DNA of 64,000 nucleotides, taken from NCBI GenBank assembly GCA_934045905.1, contig OW203768.1, positions 13,172,316 to 13,236,315 on the forward strand, read 5' to 3'. The translations under genes were made by a program, and so were the position numbers. This document shows, piece by piece, positions 30,701 to 40,930 of this stretch (position 1 is the stretch's first letter; each line of letters starts with the position of its first letter). The stretch comes from Leuctra nigra (Eukaryota > Arthropoda > Insecta > Plecoptera > Leuctridae). The notes below the pieces were generated by a model that had not been told where the DNA came from, searched no databases, and worked only from the letters and a program-made list of their open reading frames with translations.

Positions 30701-33118
30701 TAATGTTCCTCGTAGATAGAGAGTTAGGGGGTGGAGAGTTAGGGTGTGGAGAGTTAGTAAGTTAGGGAGGATGTACTATCCGTGTCAGATCATGCCTCGT
30801 TGGTGGTGGGAGTCGGGAGAGGACATACTAACACGGGGAGTAATGTTCCTCGTAGATAGAGAGTTAGGGGGTGGAGAGTTAGGGTGTGGAGAGTTAGTAA
30901 GTTAGGGAGGATGTACTATCCGTGTCAGATCATGCCTCGTTGGTAGTGGGAGTCGGGAGAGGACATACTAACACGGGTAGTAATGTTCCTCGTAGATAGA
31001 GAGTACGGGGGTGGAGAGTTAGGGTGTGGAGAGTTAGTAAGTTAGGGAGGATGTACTATCCGTGTGAGATCATGCCTCGTTGGTGGTGGGAGTCGGGAGA
31101 GGACATACTAACACGGGTAGTAATGTTCCTCGTAGATAGAGAGTTAGGGGGTGGAGAGTTAGGGTGTGGTGAGTTAGTAAGTTAGGGAGGATGTACTATC
31201 CGTGTCACATCATGCCTCGTTGGTGGTGGGAGTCGGGAGAGGACATACTAACACGGGTAGTAATGTTCCTCGTAGATAGAGAGTGAGGGGGTGGAGAGTT
31301 AGGGTGTGGAGAGTTAGTAAGTTAGGGAGGATGTACTATCCGTGTCAGATCATGCCTCGTTGGTGGTGGGAGTCGGGAGAGGACATACTAACACGGGTAG
31401 TAATGTTCCTCGTAGATAGAGAGTACGGGGGTGGAGAGTTAGGGTGTGGAGAGTTAGTAAGTTAGGGAGGATGTACTATCCGTGTCAGATCATGCCTCGT
31501 TGGTGGTGGGAGTCGGGAGAGGACATACTAACACGGGTAGTAATGTTCCTCGTAGATAGAGAGTTAGGGGGTGGAGAGTTAGGGTGTGGTGAGTTAGTAA
31601 GTTAGGGAGGATGTACTATCCGTGTCAGATCATGCCTCGTTGGTGGTGGGAGTCGGGAAAGGACATACTAACACGGGTAGTAATCTTCCTCGTAGATAGA
31701 AAGTAAGGGGGTGGAGAGTTAGGGTGTGGAGAGTTAGTAAGTTAGGGAGGATGTACTATCCGTGTCAGATCATGCCTCGTTGGTGGTGGGAGTCGGGAGA
31801 GGACATACTAACACGGGTAGTAATGTTCCTCGTAGATAGAGAGTTAGGGGGTGGAGAGTTAAGGTGTGGAGAGTAAGTAAGTTAGGGAGGATGTACTATC
31901 CGTGTCAGATCATGCCTCGTTGGTGGTGGGAGTCGGGAGAGGACATACTAACACGGGTAGTAATGTTCCTCGTAGATAGAGAGTTAGGGGGTGGAGAGTT
32001 AGGGTGTGGAGAGTTAGTAAGTTAGGGAGGATGTACTATCCGTGTCAGATCATGCCTCGTTGGAGGTGGGAGTCGGGAGAGGACATACTAACACGGGTAG
32101 TAATGTTCCTCGTAGATAGAAAGTTAGGGTGTGGAGAGTTAGTAAGTTAGGGAGGATGTACTATCCGTGTCAGATCATGCCTCGTTGGTGGTGGGAGTCG
32201 GAAGAGGACATACTAACACGGGTAGAAATGTTCATCGTAGATAGAGAGTTAGGGGGTGGAGAGTTAGGGTGTGGAGAGTTAGTAAGTCAGGCAGGATTTA
32301 CTATCCGTGTCAGATCATGCCTCGTTGGTGGTGGGAGTCGGGAGAGGACATACTAACACGGGTAGTAATGTTCCTCGTAGATAGAGAGTACGGGGTGGAG
32401 AGTTAGGGTGTGGAGAGTTAGTAGGTTAGGGAGGATGTACTATCCGTGTCAGATCATGCCTCGTTGGTGGTGGGAGTCGGGAGAGGACATACTAACACGG
32501 GTAGTAATGTTCCTCGTAGATAGAGAGTTAGGGGGTGGAGAGTTAGGGTGTGGAGAGTTAGTTAGTTAGGGAGGATGTACTATCCGTGTCAGATCATGCC
32601 TCGTTGGTGGTGGGAGTCGGGAGAGGACATACTAACACGGGTAGTAATGTTCCTCGTAGATAGAGAGTTAGGGGGTGGAGAGTTAGGGTGTGGAGAGTTA
32701 GTAAGTTAGGGAGGATGTACTATCCGTGTCAGATCATGCCTCGTTGGTGGTGGGAGTCGGGAGAGGACATACTAACACGGGTAGTAATGTTCCTCGTAGA
32801 TAGAGAGTTAGGGGGTGGAGAGTTAGGGTGTGGAGAGTTAGTAAGTTAGGGAGGATGTACTATCCGTGTCAGATCATGCCTCGTTGGTGGTGGGAGTCGG
32901 GAGAGGACATACTAACACGGGTAGTAATGTTCCTCGTAGATAGAGAGTACGGGGGTGGAGAGTTAGGGTGTGGAGAGTTAGTAAGTTAGGGAGGATGTAC
33001 TATCCGTGTCAGATCATGCCTCGTTGGTGGTGGGAGTCGGGAGAGGACATACTAACACGGGTAGTAATGTTCCTCGTAGATAGAGAGTTAGGGGGTGCAG
33101 AGTTAGGGTGTGGAGAGT
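27790..33118 (+). repeat. satellite array: ~38 copies of a ~140-bp monomer
   Basis: The word AGGATGTACTATCCGTGTCA recurs every 139 or 140 bp from 27831 to the end (27831, 27970, 28109, 28249, 28389 and onward). Monomers differ by single bases. Each monomer holds three TTAGGG hexamers within a G-rich half (GAGTTAGGGGGTGGAGAG, AGTTAGGGTGTGGAG, AAGTTAGGGAGG). It also shows an internal two-fold origin: GAGGATGTACTATCCGTGTC and GAGGACATACTAACACGGGT start similar ~50-bp halves. Reading frames through it are repeat shadows because 140 is not a multiple of three. Confidence 0.95.
28650..32582 (+). repeat. recent tandem duplication of a 14-monomer block in the satellite
   Basis: Rare variants recur in order at a fixed offset of 1959 bp: ACACGGGGAGTAATG at 28872 and 30831, TTGGTAGTGGG at 28981 and 30940, GTAATCTTCC at 29721 and 31680. 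After a 15-bp loss near 32126 the offset is 1944 bp: GTAGAAATGTTCATC at about 30279 and 32223, AGTCAGGCAGGATTT at 30341 and 32285, GAGTTAGTTAGTTAG at 30611 and 32555. The boundary lies between about 28630 and 28870. It is a higher-order repeat of two copies. Confidence 0.85.
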
Positions 33119-33400
33119 TAGGAATGTAGGTAGTTAAGGAGGTAGATGGTTAGGATAGAAAGTTGGGGAGGTACTTACTATCGCGTTTAGTAAGTGCCTC
33201 TGAAGTGTAGGGTTTTGGAAGTACTTTCTGTCGTGTTCAGTTTGTACCGACGTGTCGGGGTACTTACTGTCGTGTTCAGATTGTACTTCATCGTTGGGGA
33301 ACATGTAAGGAGCCTCCTCGAAGATTGCTCTTTGTTCTTCAGAGGAAGCACTCCGACAGAATGTAAGAGCAATCGGGCGTTCCCTGGGCAACGACATACG
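33119..33400 (-). repeat. diverged edge of the satellite, ~50-bp sub-repeats
   Basis: Three units of the form GTACTTACTGTCGTGTTCAG occur at about 33170, 33220 and 33265. They resemble the TGTACTATCCGTGTCAGATC half of the satellite monomer, so they look like old, unhomogenised units. A minus-strand 87-codon frame crosses them (33397-33134) but shows the repeats (QSEHDSKY, QTEHDRKY) and no known domain. Confidence 0.5.
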
Positions 33401-33811
33401 ACTTCATGCTCAAAACAAATGGCGTCCGCAAGTCATATCTTGTGAATGGGAATCCAAACACATTAGCTGACTATCTTATGGATGGAATCCAGTCGATTCT
33501 GTTACTTATGTCGATATATTTCAAAATGTTTTAGAGCATGAGGGCGTTTGACGGCTAATCCTTTAAAAAGTTTCGGTCTTTTACGAAGGCGCAGTTTGTA
33601 AGGAGATTAATGCAATCACTCCGAGAAAAATACTTATTTGGATTGAATAAATGAGTCATTCCACCAAAAGTCTGCGAAGGTGGTCGCTGCACTATTTTTA
33701 ATTATTCTTATAATTCAACTAACTAGATAAAAACGATGTTAAAAATATTTTTTTTTTATAATTTTACCTTGCACCGTTTAGAAGTTACGGACATTAGAGT
33801 TTTAATGTAGA
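33401..33811. other. spacer, nothing recognised
   Basis: No reading frame or repeat edge of note. Confidence 0.4.
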
Positions 33812-33955
33812 AATTTTCTGACAATCTCAGATGGGAATTGGATGATGTTATGTATATGATCTGCAAATTTAAAAGATTTGACCTCCGGGGGGGTTTTGAG
33901 CCCAAGACCTTAAGTTTGCCAGTCTATGCTCTACCAACTGAGCTACGGAGAATCC
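33812..33955 (-). repeat. tRNA-like repeat unit 1
   Basis: On the minus strand, TAGCTCAGTTGGTAGAGC (D arm and A box) is followed about 35 bp later by GGGCTCAAAACCC (T arm and B box). The anticodon arm does not pair well, so it is not a working tRNA. The flank GATCTGCAAATTTAAAAGAT is shared with unit 2 at 34207-34347, showing a repeat wider than the tRNA part. Confidence 0.6.
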
Positions 33956-34006
33956 TTCAAATTTGCAGATTTTATAATCCATATGGCTTGTACAAGCTCA
34001 GGAACA

Positions 34007-34094
34007 AGGTCCACTCGATCTCCGCCTAGCGGACAAGCGGCCAGTTTAGGTAGTGATCCGACTGTCAGCCATCTGGCGGAGTTCGAGTGGACCT
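34007..34094. repeat. 88-bp hairpin
   Basis: AGGTCCACTCGATCTCCGCC at 34007-34026 pairs with GGCGGAGTTCGAGTGGACCT at 34075-34094 with one mismatch. It lies between the two tRNA-like units and may be a very short MITE. Confidence 0.7.
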
Positions 34095-34206
34095 TGCTCA
34101 GGAAGTGATGATGCCAAGAGACCGTGGATATCCATCCACGCTTGACAGCTGACAAACATGGACTTTCTCATTATGCAACGAGCCTCTATTATGATTGATT
34201 TGTTTG

Positions 34207-34347
34207 AAATGTAGAAATTTTCTGACAATCTCTGTTGGGATGATGTTATGTATGTGATCTGCAAATTTAAAAGATTTGACCTTCGGTGGGGTTTGAGCCC
34301 ACGACCTTTAGATTGCCGGTCTTTTGCTCTACCAACTGAGCATTAGA
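34207..34347 (-). repeat. tRNA-like repeat unit 2
   Basis: Direct repeat of unit 1, with CTCAGTTGGTAGAGC and GTGGGCTCAAACCCCAC, whose T arm is perfectly paired. The loop CCGGCAA is the same as in the tRNA-like sequence at 5806. The acceptor stem is not intact. Confidence 0.6.
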
Positions 34348-35433
34348 CGATTTTCGATCGTCTATTGTCTATGAATCGGATCGTATGAATTGGATCGTCT
34401 ATATTTTGGATAGACGATTTTAGAAAAAATCGATGACGCCGGCAGATGATACCCGTACAGAAAATACTGTTATCACACACTTCACGTAGGTATCAAATTA
34501 GTATTATAGGCCAATTTTTCGTATCACAGTGGTATAACAGGGGTATCCACACGTATCATCTAAAAATTCGTATCCACATTATTGTATCATCATGGCATCA
34601 CATAGATATCATCACCTATCATATACATATCACATTCATCATCCCAGATGATACCAAAGTGATGCATGTATCATCATGTATCACGTACCTATCATCAGGG
34701 TGCGAATTGTTCAATTTTCAGAGGGGGGGGGGAGGGATAGGAAAAATTAAAATTCCGAGTATGTTGGGAAATATAGCAAAGGCGAAAAATACGATTAAAG
34801 GGAAATCAGAAGTGGTGGGCAAACAACATAAATCTTGGAATAAATAAATCTTATCAATACAGCTTATTTGCTCATAAAAGCAACTTGACAGTTGTTTTGT
34901 GTGACAATCTATTTTTATAATTTCAGATTTATTTCAGAAAAAAGTAGGTAATCTATTGTTTCGTAGATTAAGTCAACATTTTACAGAGGGGGGAAAAATG
35001 TAGGGGGGTGAAGTGAATTCACCCGCTTTGTTTAAACGTGAGGTCTTATGATTTATGACATAATATAGGGTTAGGTACGGTAAAGAAGACCAGAGTGTTT
35101 ATTTACAAAAAAATATTTATTTGATTGTTTTCATTTTTCGACATTATTTTTTGTTAAATTACTTTGTCAAAATTATCGCACCTAAACACAGTTTCGTTTA
35201 CAATCATGGTCCCTAATGTTGAAGTTTTTGTGATAGCAAACATGGGCCGGTGATAATTAGAGAAGTAGGATACATAGTTGAGAACGTTGAACAGATGAAT
35301 TCGTCGCGTGAACATAACATCGATGGTAGTGTTACCAAGCGTGGTGTATGTATAGCGCTGGATCGGTTGCGAGATTCATGTCGAATTCTTATTTCATGAA
35401 AATCAATGAGCCACTTGTTTTCCAGTTTACTGA

Positions 35434-35580
35434 GCCCCGGTATTACCAAAGTTAAATTTGCTGGATTAACTAACTTTTGGATTAAATTTAACTGTTTCAA
35501 TCATTTTGAGGTATCTGATTGGCTGTGCCGCCAATTTAGTCCAATATTTAGCTGGCTCAGATTAACTTTGGTAATACCGG
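35434..35580. mobile_element. MITE family A, copy 2
   Basis: GCCCCGGTATTACCAAAGTT and AACTTTGGTAATACCGG form the ends. The interior, reversed relative to copy 1 at 17636-17791, keeps TTTTGGATTAAATTTAA and TCTGATTGGCTGTGCCGCCA. Confidence 0.75.
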
Positions 35581-35783
35581 TCCTGATGTCAATGTTAAAG
35601 TCGCCAGTTATGATCATTATCACTGTCAAAGTTACTAATGAAACTTGTGTTCAATGATTATTTCACCTTGTAACCCAAACACGGGTACCAATGAAACATT
35701 GCGTTTTCCCCTTTCTTCGTCGCTGCAACATTATCAATCACAGTCACTATATCTTCAAACAATGTGACAAAACATTTATCAAC

Positions 35784-36793
35784 TAGGAAAACGCTCAGTG
35801 TAACGCGTTGATGAGCGAGCACAGAACATGCAACATCCCCATAGTAACGATGCACGACACGGCACAAGACGATTTTCTCTGCAATTTTTCAATCTCCATA
35901 ATACTCTGGATGAATAATAGATCCATTGTGTCGTGAAGTCTTACCTACATACCTTCTCCAGAAATCTCTTGTAACATCCCATTCTAAACTCGTAAAATTA
36001 CAATTAATACTTGACTGATTGGGCTTACAATATCTAAAATTTAATATTAAGTTGGTCTTGATCACCATGCAAAATTTGAACTTAATGTGAACATATATTT
36101 TATTGTCGACCAATCAGAAGACATTATTTAAACTTAAACCAATTAGAGGATTTGGCCTTCGTACTGCATCCGATTTTATGCGCTAGCTCAAAAATGCTTT
36201 AATTTTACTGTACATTGTGGATAGCTTGGCTGCTCTACAGGCCTTGCCTTGGAACAGGAGCTTAAAGAAGGCAGGGATGACAATTTAGTATACATTTTTC
36301 AAGATTATGGAATAAAATGACCTTAAAATTACAAAACTTTTGAAAATGACGACAGATTATACTGAAAATTGGCAAAAATACCTAAAATGTTGGTACCAAT
36401 GACCACGCGAAGTTTTAAGTTGATCGTTCAATCGATTCTATAGTTTAAATGTCAAAAATCACATATAAAATGGTTTTAAATTTGAGCCAATAGGAGAATT
36501 TGGCTGAAACTTTTTATGATTGGGTACAATGTTGGTTGCAATGTTTTTGCCAAATTTCAAATTGATTGATGCAACCAATCGAAAGATAATTTTTTTTAAA
36601 TTTGAACCAATCACGGGAGCCCGTTCAAAAACGATCCCAGGGACCTCATAGATTACGTTAGTATGTGTACAAAATTTCAGATCGATTGCTTGAGCGGTTT
36701 GACCTGGGCTGTGTCCACACAAAAAAAAAAAAAAAACACACAGAGAAAGTGCCATAAGAGTACCGTGGTGACGCTCGCTACGCTCGCTCAATT
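35784..36793 (+). mobile_element. R1 family, diverged copy 3
   Basis: Starts AACTAGGAAAACGCTCAGTG and ends with an A tract and GTGACGCTCGCTACGCTCGCTC. It keeps AAGTTTTAAGTTGATCGTTC and AAATTTCAAATTGATTG words. The tail variant (GTGCCATAAGAGTACCGTGG) is shared with the copy at 55138-56528, which defines a subfamily. Confidence 0.65.
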
Positions 36794-38029
36794 AATATTT
36801 GAACAACACCGCGTACTAGATGTAAACATGGAAGCTCATCAGATATGCCACATCAGACAAATAAACACCAGCATCAGATCTGTGTTCAGCATTATAAATC
36901 GCCTCAATAATTTCTCTTTCAACATTATCCAAATGATTTATTTCCGTTATCTCGTCAGTCCTGTATACCGAGAGAAAATTAAAATTTAGTCCCATAAATA
37001 ATGAAAACATAGGGTCAAAAGTCGAAAACGCACATGAAAATGTTACATGCAATTTATTGAAATGTAATTATTTATATAATAACTGCATTATCACTGTTTG
37101 TAATGAAATACAAAAGGCCGTACTTACATTTTATTTTAAGTTATGAAAAACAAACGCAATTTGTCTCAGTCTATCACCCGTGTTAGCCGACTCTGGCGAG
37201 TTTCGCAGCTGATGCAGAATCTTTGTTGATACTAACTATCTACTGGCGGTGATCAGGCTATTTATAATGAACTCATTCATTTCTCGAATATTCTTAACGT
37301 TTCTCAAAACATCTCGGGAAAACATTTCACTGAATCGACGCTGACTCATCAGCTCTCCACTCGCAGCTGTATGCCTCGCGGCTATATAGCGTTATCAGCC
37401 GGCCCGCCGAGCTGGCGCGCCAACCTGTCTGGACGGCTGTCTACGTCACTTCCGTTGCGTTGCGTTGCGTTGCGTTGCGCGACTTGCCTTATAAACCTGC
37501 CCCATATATACTGAAATCAAAGACGTAAGTCTATAAGACCTCACGTCAAAATCTATCCCCCTCTGGGATGCTTTATTGGGAAACCGAGCCGGCGATGAGA
37601 AAACCAGAGGGGGGAAATCCCCCCCCCCCATCAATTCGCACCCTGCCTATCATCTTCATATCAGACTGAGCGTCGTTGATGAAAGGAAAGTGATGCATGT
37701 ATCATCATGTATCACATGTCTATCATCACCTATCATCTACATATCAGACTGATCGTCGTAGATGGTACCAAAGTGATGCATGCATCATCATGTATCACAT
37801 ACGTATCATCATCTATCATATTATACATATCAGCCCGAACGTCGTTGATGATACCAAAGTGATGCATGCATCATCATGTATCACATACCTATCATCACCT
37901 ATCATCTACATATCAGACTGAGCGTCGTTGATGATAATTCCCTTGAGTATGAACCCCTGATACCTAAAGACTAAAGTGTTGCATGCTCGTGCGCGCTCGC
38001 TGGTCAAATGGCTTATTTCACCCTCATAC

Positions 38030-38108
38030 CTGCATTCGCAGCGTGGAGCAGTGGTTACAGCGGCAGCGTGCTATTTCGACGACCCGAGTTCGATTCCAGC
38101 GTACTTCA
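38030..38108 (+). repeat. tRNA-like (Pol III promoter-like) fragment
   Basis: CGTGGAGCAGTGGTTACAGC (A-box-like) and GAGTTCGATTCCAGC (B box) are about 35 bp apart, as in tRNA-derived SINE heads. No SINE body follows, because minisatellite sequence resumes. Confidence 0.5.
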
Positions 38109-38129
38109 TCGTAGCTAATTTTGGAACTA

Positions 38130-38720
38130 GAGTGATGCCAATTAGGTGGTTGATACGTGATGATAGCTATGTGATGCCAATGATGATTGGTGGTTGATAT
38201 GTGTGCGATTCTTGTAAGCGTATTGATGATAGCTGAGTGATACGTGATGATAGGTGTATGATACCATGATGATATTATACTGATACGTGATGATAGGTAT
38301 GTGATGCTAATGATGATAGGTGGTTGATACGTGATGATATCTGTGTGATTCTGCTGAGTGTCTTGATGATAGCTTAGTGATACGTGATAATAGGTATATG
38401 ATACCATGATGATATTATAGTGATACGTGATGATAGGTATGTGATGCCAATGATGATTGGTGGTTGATATGTGTGTGATTCTTGTAAGCGTATTGATGAT
38501 AGCTGAGTGATACGTGATGATAGGTGTATGATACCATGATGATATTATACTGATACGTGATGATAGGTATGTGATGCCAATGATGATTGGTGGTTGATAT
38601 ATGATATATGAATGATATATGTGTGATTCTGCTGAGTGTCTTGATGATAGCTTAGTGATACGTGATAATAGGTGTATGATACCATGATGATATTATAGTG
38701 ATACGTGACGAATGACGATA
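38130..38720 (-). repeat. TGATGATA minisatellite, ~130-150 bp period
   Basis: GATACGTGATGATAGGT recurs about every 130-150 bp together with GTGATGCCAATGATGATTGG and GCTGAGTGATACGTGATGATA. The words are reverse complements of those at 37650-37935, so the two arrays face each other. Confidence 0.75.
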
Positions 38721-38723
38721 GGC

Positions 38724-38850
38724 AGTGTTCGAATTGGGGGGGGGGGGATGCGGGGTGATGGCATCCCCCCATAACGAATTTATGGGCATGACCATCCCCC
38801 CATAATGAATTTAGGGACAAAACCATCCCCCCATTAAACATAATTGATTT
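38724..38850. repeat. hAT-like end fragment and three CCATCCCCCCATAA units
   Basis: CAGTGTTCGAATTGGGGGGG at 38724 resembles the CAGGGTGCGAATTG end of the nearby 2.95-kb element. After it, CATCCCCCCATAA(C/T)GAATTTA is repeated at about 38762, 38794 and, partly, 38826. Confidence 0.55.
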
Positions 38851-38879
38851 TTTTTTTTGATTGGTTTTTACAGGATACA

Positions 38880-40930
38880 TTTATACACTAAAAAATAAAC
38901 TGAAGCCCCACAAAGCCACGTAATGGCTTGACTGTGGGGCAGAATTCATATATTATTAAAAAACACAAAAACACATCACGATCTCTTCAAATAATAACAG
39001 TATACCTATAGGTACACAGTAAACAATACATAATACATACATAAGGCATTCATACAACAGACTTAATACAGATCACATAAAAACTATATCATACTCTCTT
39101 CAAGAAGCCATTTTTTGAGTGGCTTCTTGATATCGGAAACATTATCAAAACCATAGAAAACATTTGGCAAAATATTAAAGAAGTGAGGGACTAAGAATTT
39201 TCTTTGCTGTCGACCATAAGAATTTATCACAGCATTCGACGTTACAAATTTATCTCTGTTTCTTGTCTCATAGGAATGCTGCGATAAATCCTTATACTCA
39301 TCTTCAAAATAGTTACTCAAAATGAACATATAAACATGTAGCTGTTGCGTTGTAAGCCAGCCGCAGTTTGATTTTTTCCCATATATAATATTCCAAATTG
39401 ATTTTTGTAATGCAGTTATTTTCTGTAAATAAGAGTCAGTTGTGTATCCCCATGCCAATATTCCATAGTTGATCAACGATTCAATTAAAGCCGAATACAC
39501 AATTTTCAAAATTCGTATGCTAACAAATGGTTTTAATGTGCGGATACTGAACATACCTGATCTAAGCTTGTTACATAATTTATCAATGTGTCGATCCCAT
39601 TTAAACGTGTGATCAATTATCACTTTCAGATAGGTATATTCAAACACATTAGACACTATAGATCATTACAATTACAGGTTATATTATGATTTTGAGGGGT
39701 AGAGTTAATTCGAATATTATAATTTTTATGTATGCACGCATAATCATGAAATAATAAATTAATCTTTTCCGAAGCTTTGCCAGCCGAATGTATATGTAGA
39801 ACTTTAGTTTTTTTGGAATTGATTGTCAAACCATTGTCATGGGACCACTTTCATAAATTACAAAAATCACTTTGTAGCTGACTATTTGCAGCCTCAAAAT
39901 CTTTATGGACGGCAACCAAAGCTGTATCATCAGCATAAAGGAATACTCTACCGGCTCTCACTTCTTTAAGCATATCATTAACATACAATATATACAGTAA
40001 TGGACCTAATATGGAGCCTTGTGGGACACCTGACACGCATTGCTTTAAACTGCTTAAGGAGTCTCTATATTAAACAGACACCTGCCTGCCACATAAATAA
40101 TTCCTAAACCATTCTAGCATAGGTTTTTGATTTAAAGATTAGTTTATTAATTTTGTTTCTTAACTTCTTATACTCAAACATATGGAATAGATTTGATTTA
40201 GAGTTTTTCCAGCTTTTGAAACACCTGTCCCTCTCCTTTATTAAAGTCTTTATGTCCTTTGTTATCCAAGGCTTACCATTTCTGCTTAATTTTCCTTGAC
40301 TACATAATCTCAATTCTTCTGACTTACGATAAATATTATTAAACGTTTCACATAATTTTGAATACAATTTGTTTGGATCATCATAGTCTATGAAATCACT
40401 CCAGTTAATAGATGTTAGTCCCTGGTTAATTTTCTTTTCATTCAGAATAGCTTTAACACACTTCTTATTTTCAACTTGATGACTGTTATTATCCGCAATC
40501 CCCAACATTTAATGTAATGATCTGAGATTTTAGTTTCCAGTATAGCAGATTTCACCAATGTACTAAAGTTGTTTAATCGTACAAAAATGTGATCTATACT
40601 GTTTTTGACCAGATACCGGCTCTTTCTTCCACTCTCGTGTTACTAAAAATGCATTGTCTTAAGCCACCACAAGCCAACACGTCAAGGTAACGTTGCACAT
40701 GTACACAGCTGTTGTTAAGATTCAGATTTATGTCTCCTGTCATCAATATTTGATCTTTAGTAAATGTGCTATTTAATTCATCAATAAAGTCACCTATTGC
40801 CCCACTAGGCGATCTGTATATAGCTAAGAGGTGTGTAGCAACTCCATCGAGATGAAACAAACCGTGAATTCCTTCAAAGGTATTAAAATTGTCACATAAT
40901 ATAGAAAAATACATTCCCTTCTATATCAAA
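38880..40930 (-). mobile_element. decayed LINE (Jockey/CR1-like), internal deletion
   Basis: Minus-strand pieces in order: endonuclease fragment (40914-40594; LAIYRSPSGAIGDFIDELN, TGDINLNLN); linker (40508-40104; NGKPWITKDIKTLIKERDRC); then, across a frame break near 40104, EWFRNYLCGRQVSV and [20 protein letters not shown] with the catalytic YADD (40036-39851); then the C-terminal region (39656-39084; YSALIESLINYGILAWGY). Between linker and EWFRNYL the RT fingers and palm motif A are missing, so an internal deletion fused the two. It has frameshifts and cannot be active. Confidence 0.8.
38905..38940 (-). other. 3'-terminal stem-loop of the LINE
   Basis: GCCCCACA pairs with TGTGGGGC and inside it GCCA with TGGC, close to the LINE 3' end. 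Such a stem-loop can serve as the reverse-transcriptase recognition site in several LINE clades; its use here is inferred. Confidence 0.5.

Larger units (their letters stand above)
34696..37645. mobile_element. 2.95-kb hAT-like element with perfect 8-bp TSD
   Basis: CCTATCAT at 34688-34695 and 37646-37653 is an exact 8-bp duplication. The ends CAGGGTGCGAATTG and CAATTCGCACCCTG are perfect 14-bp inverted repeats followed by G runs. No transposase remains. It contains later insertions: MITE family A at 35434-35580 and an R1 copy at 35784-36793. A (TTGCG) short repeat is at 37453-37480. Confidence 0.85.
34540..37935. repeat. ATCATC-rich minisatellite, split by a hAT-like insertion
   Basis: At 34550-34695 and 37646-37935 the sequence is built of units with ATGTATCATCATGTATCACA, CCTATCATC, ACATATCAGACTGAGCGTCG and TTGATGATACCAAAGTGATG, period about 85-95 bp. 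The inserted transposon at 34696-37645 separates the two parts. A reverse-complement type array follows at 38130-38720. Confidence 0.75.

Noticed and set aside
27735..32356. Plus-strand frames with WRVSKLGRMYYPCQIMPRWW
   Set aside because: They are frames through the 140-bp satellite; the monomer length is not a multiple of three and frames close after one or two units.
27790..33118. CRISPR-like array
   Set aside because: Units are contiguous and near-identical with no variable spacers; this is a eukaryotic satellite.
27790..33118. Telomere
   Set aside because: TTAGGG hexamers occur three per 140 bp, not in uninterrupted tandem, and the array is internal.
33134..33397. Gene of 87 codons (minus) next to the satellite
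   Set aside because: Its sequence repeats with the ~50-bp sub-repeats and has no splice or family support.
38024..38880. His/Tyr/Ser-rich minus-strand frames
   Set aside because: They are translations of the ATCATC minisatellite.
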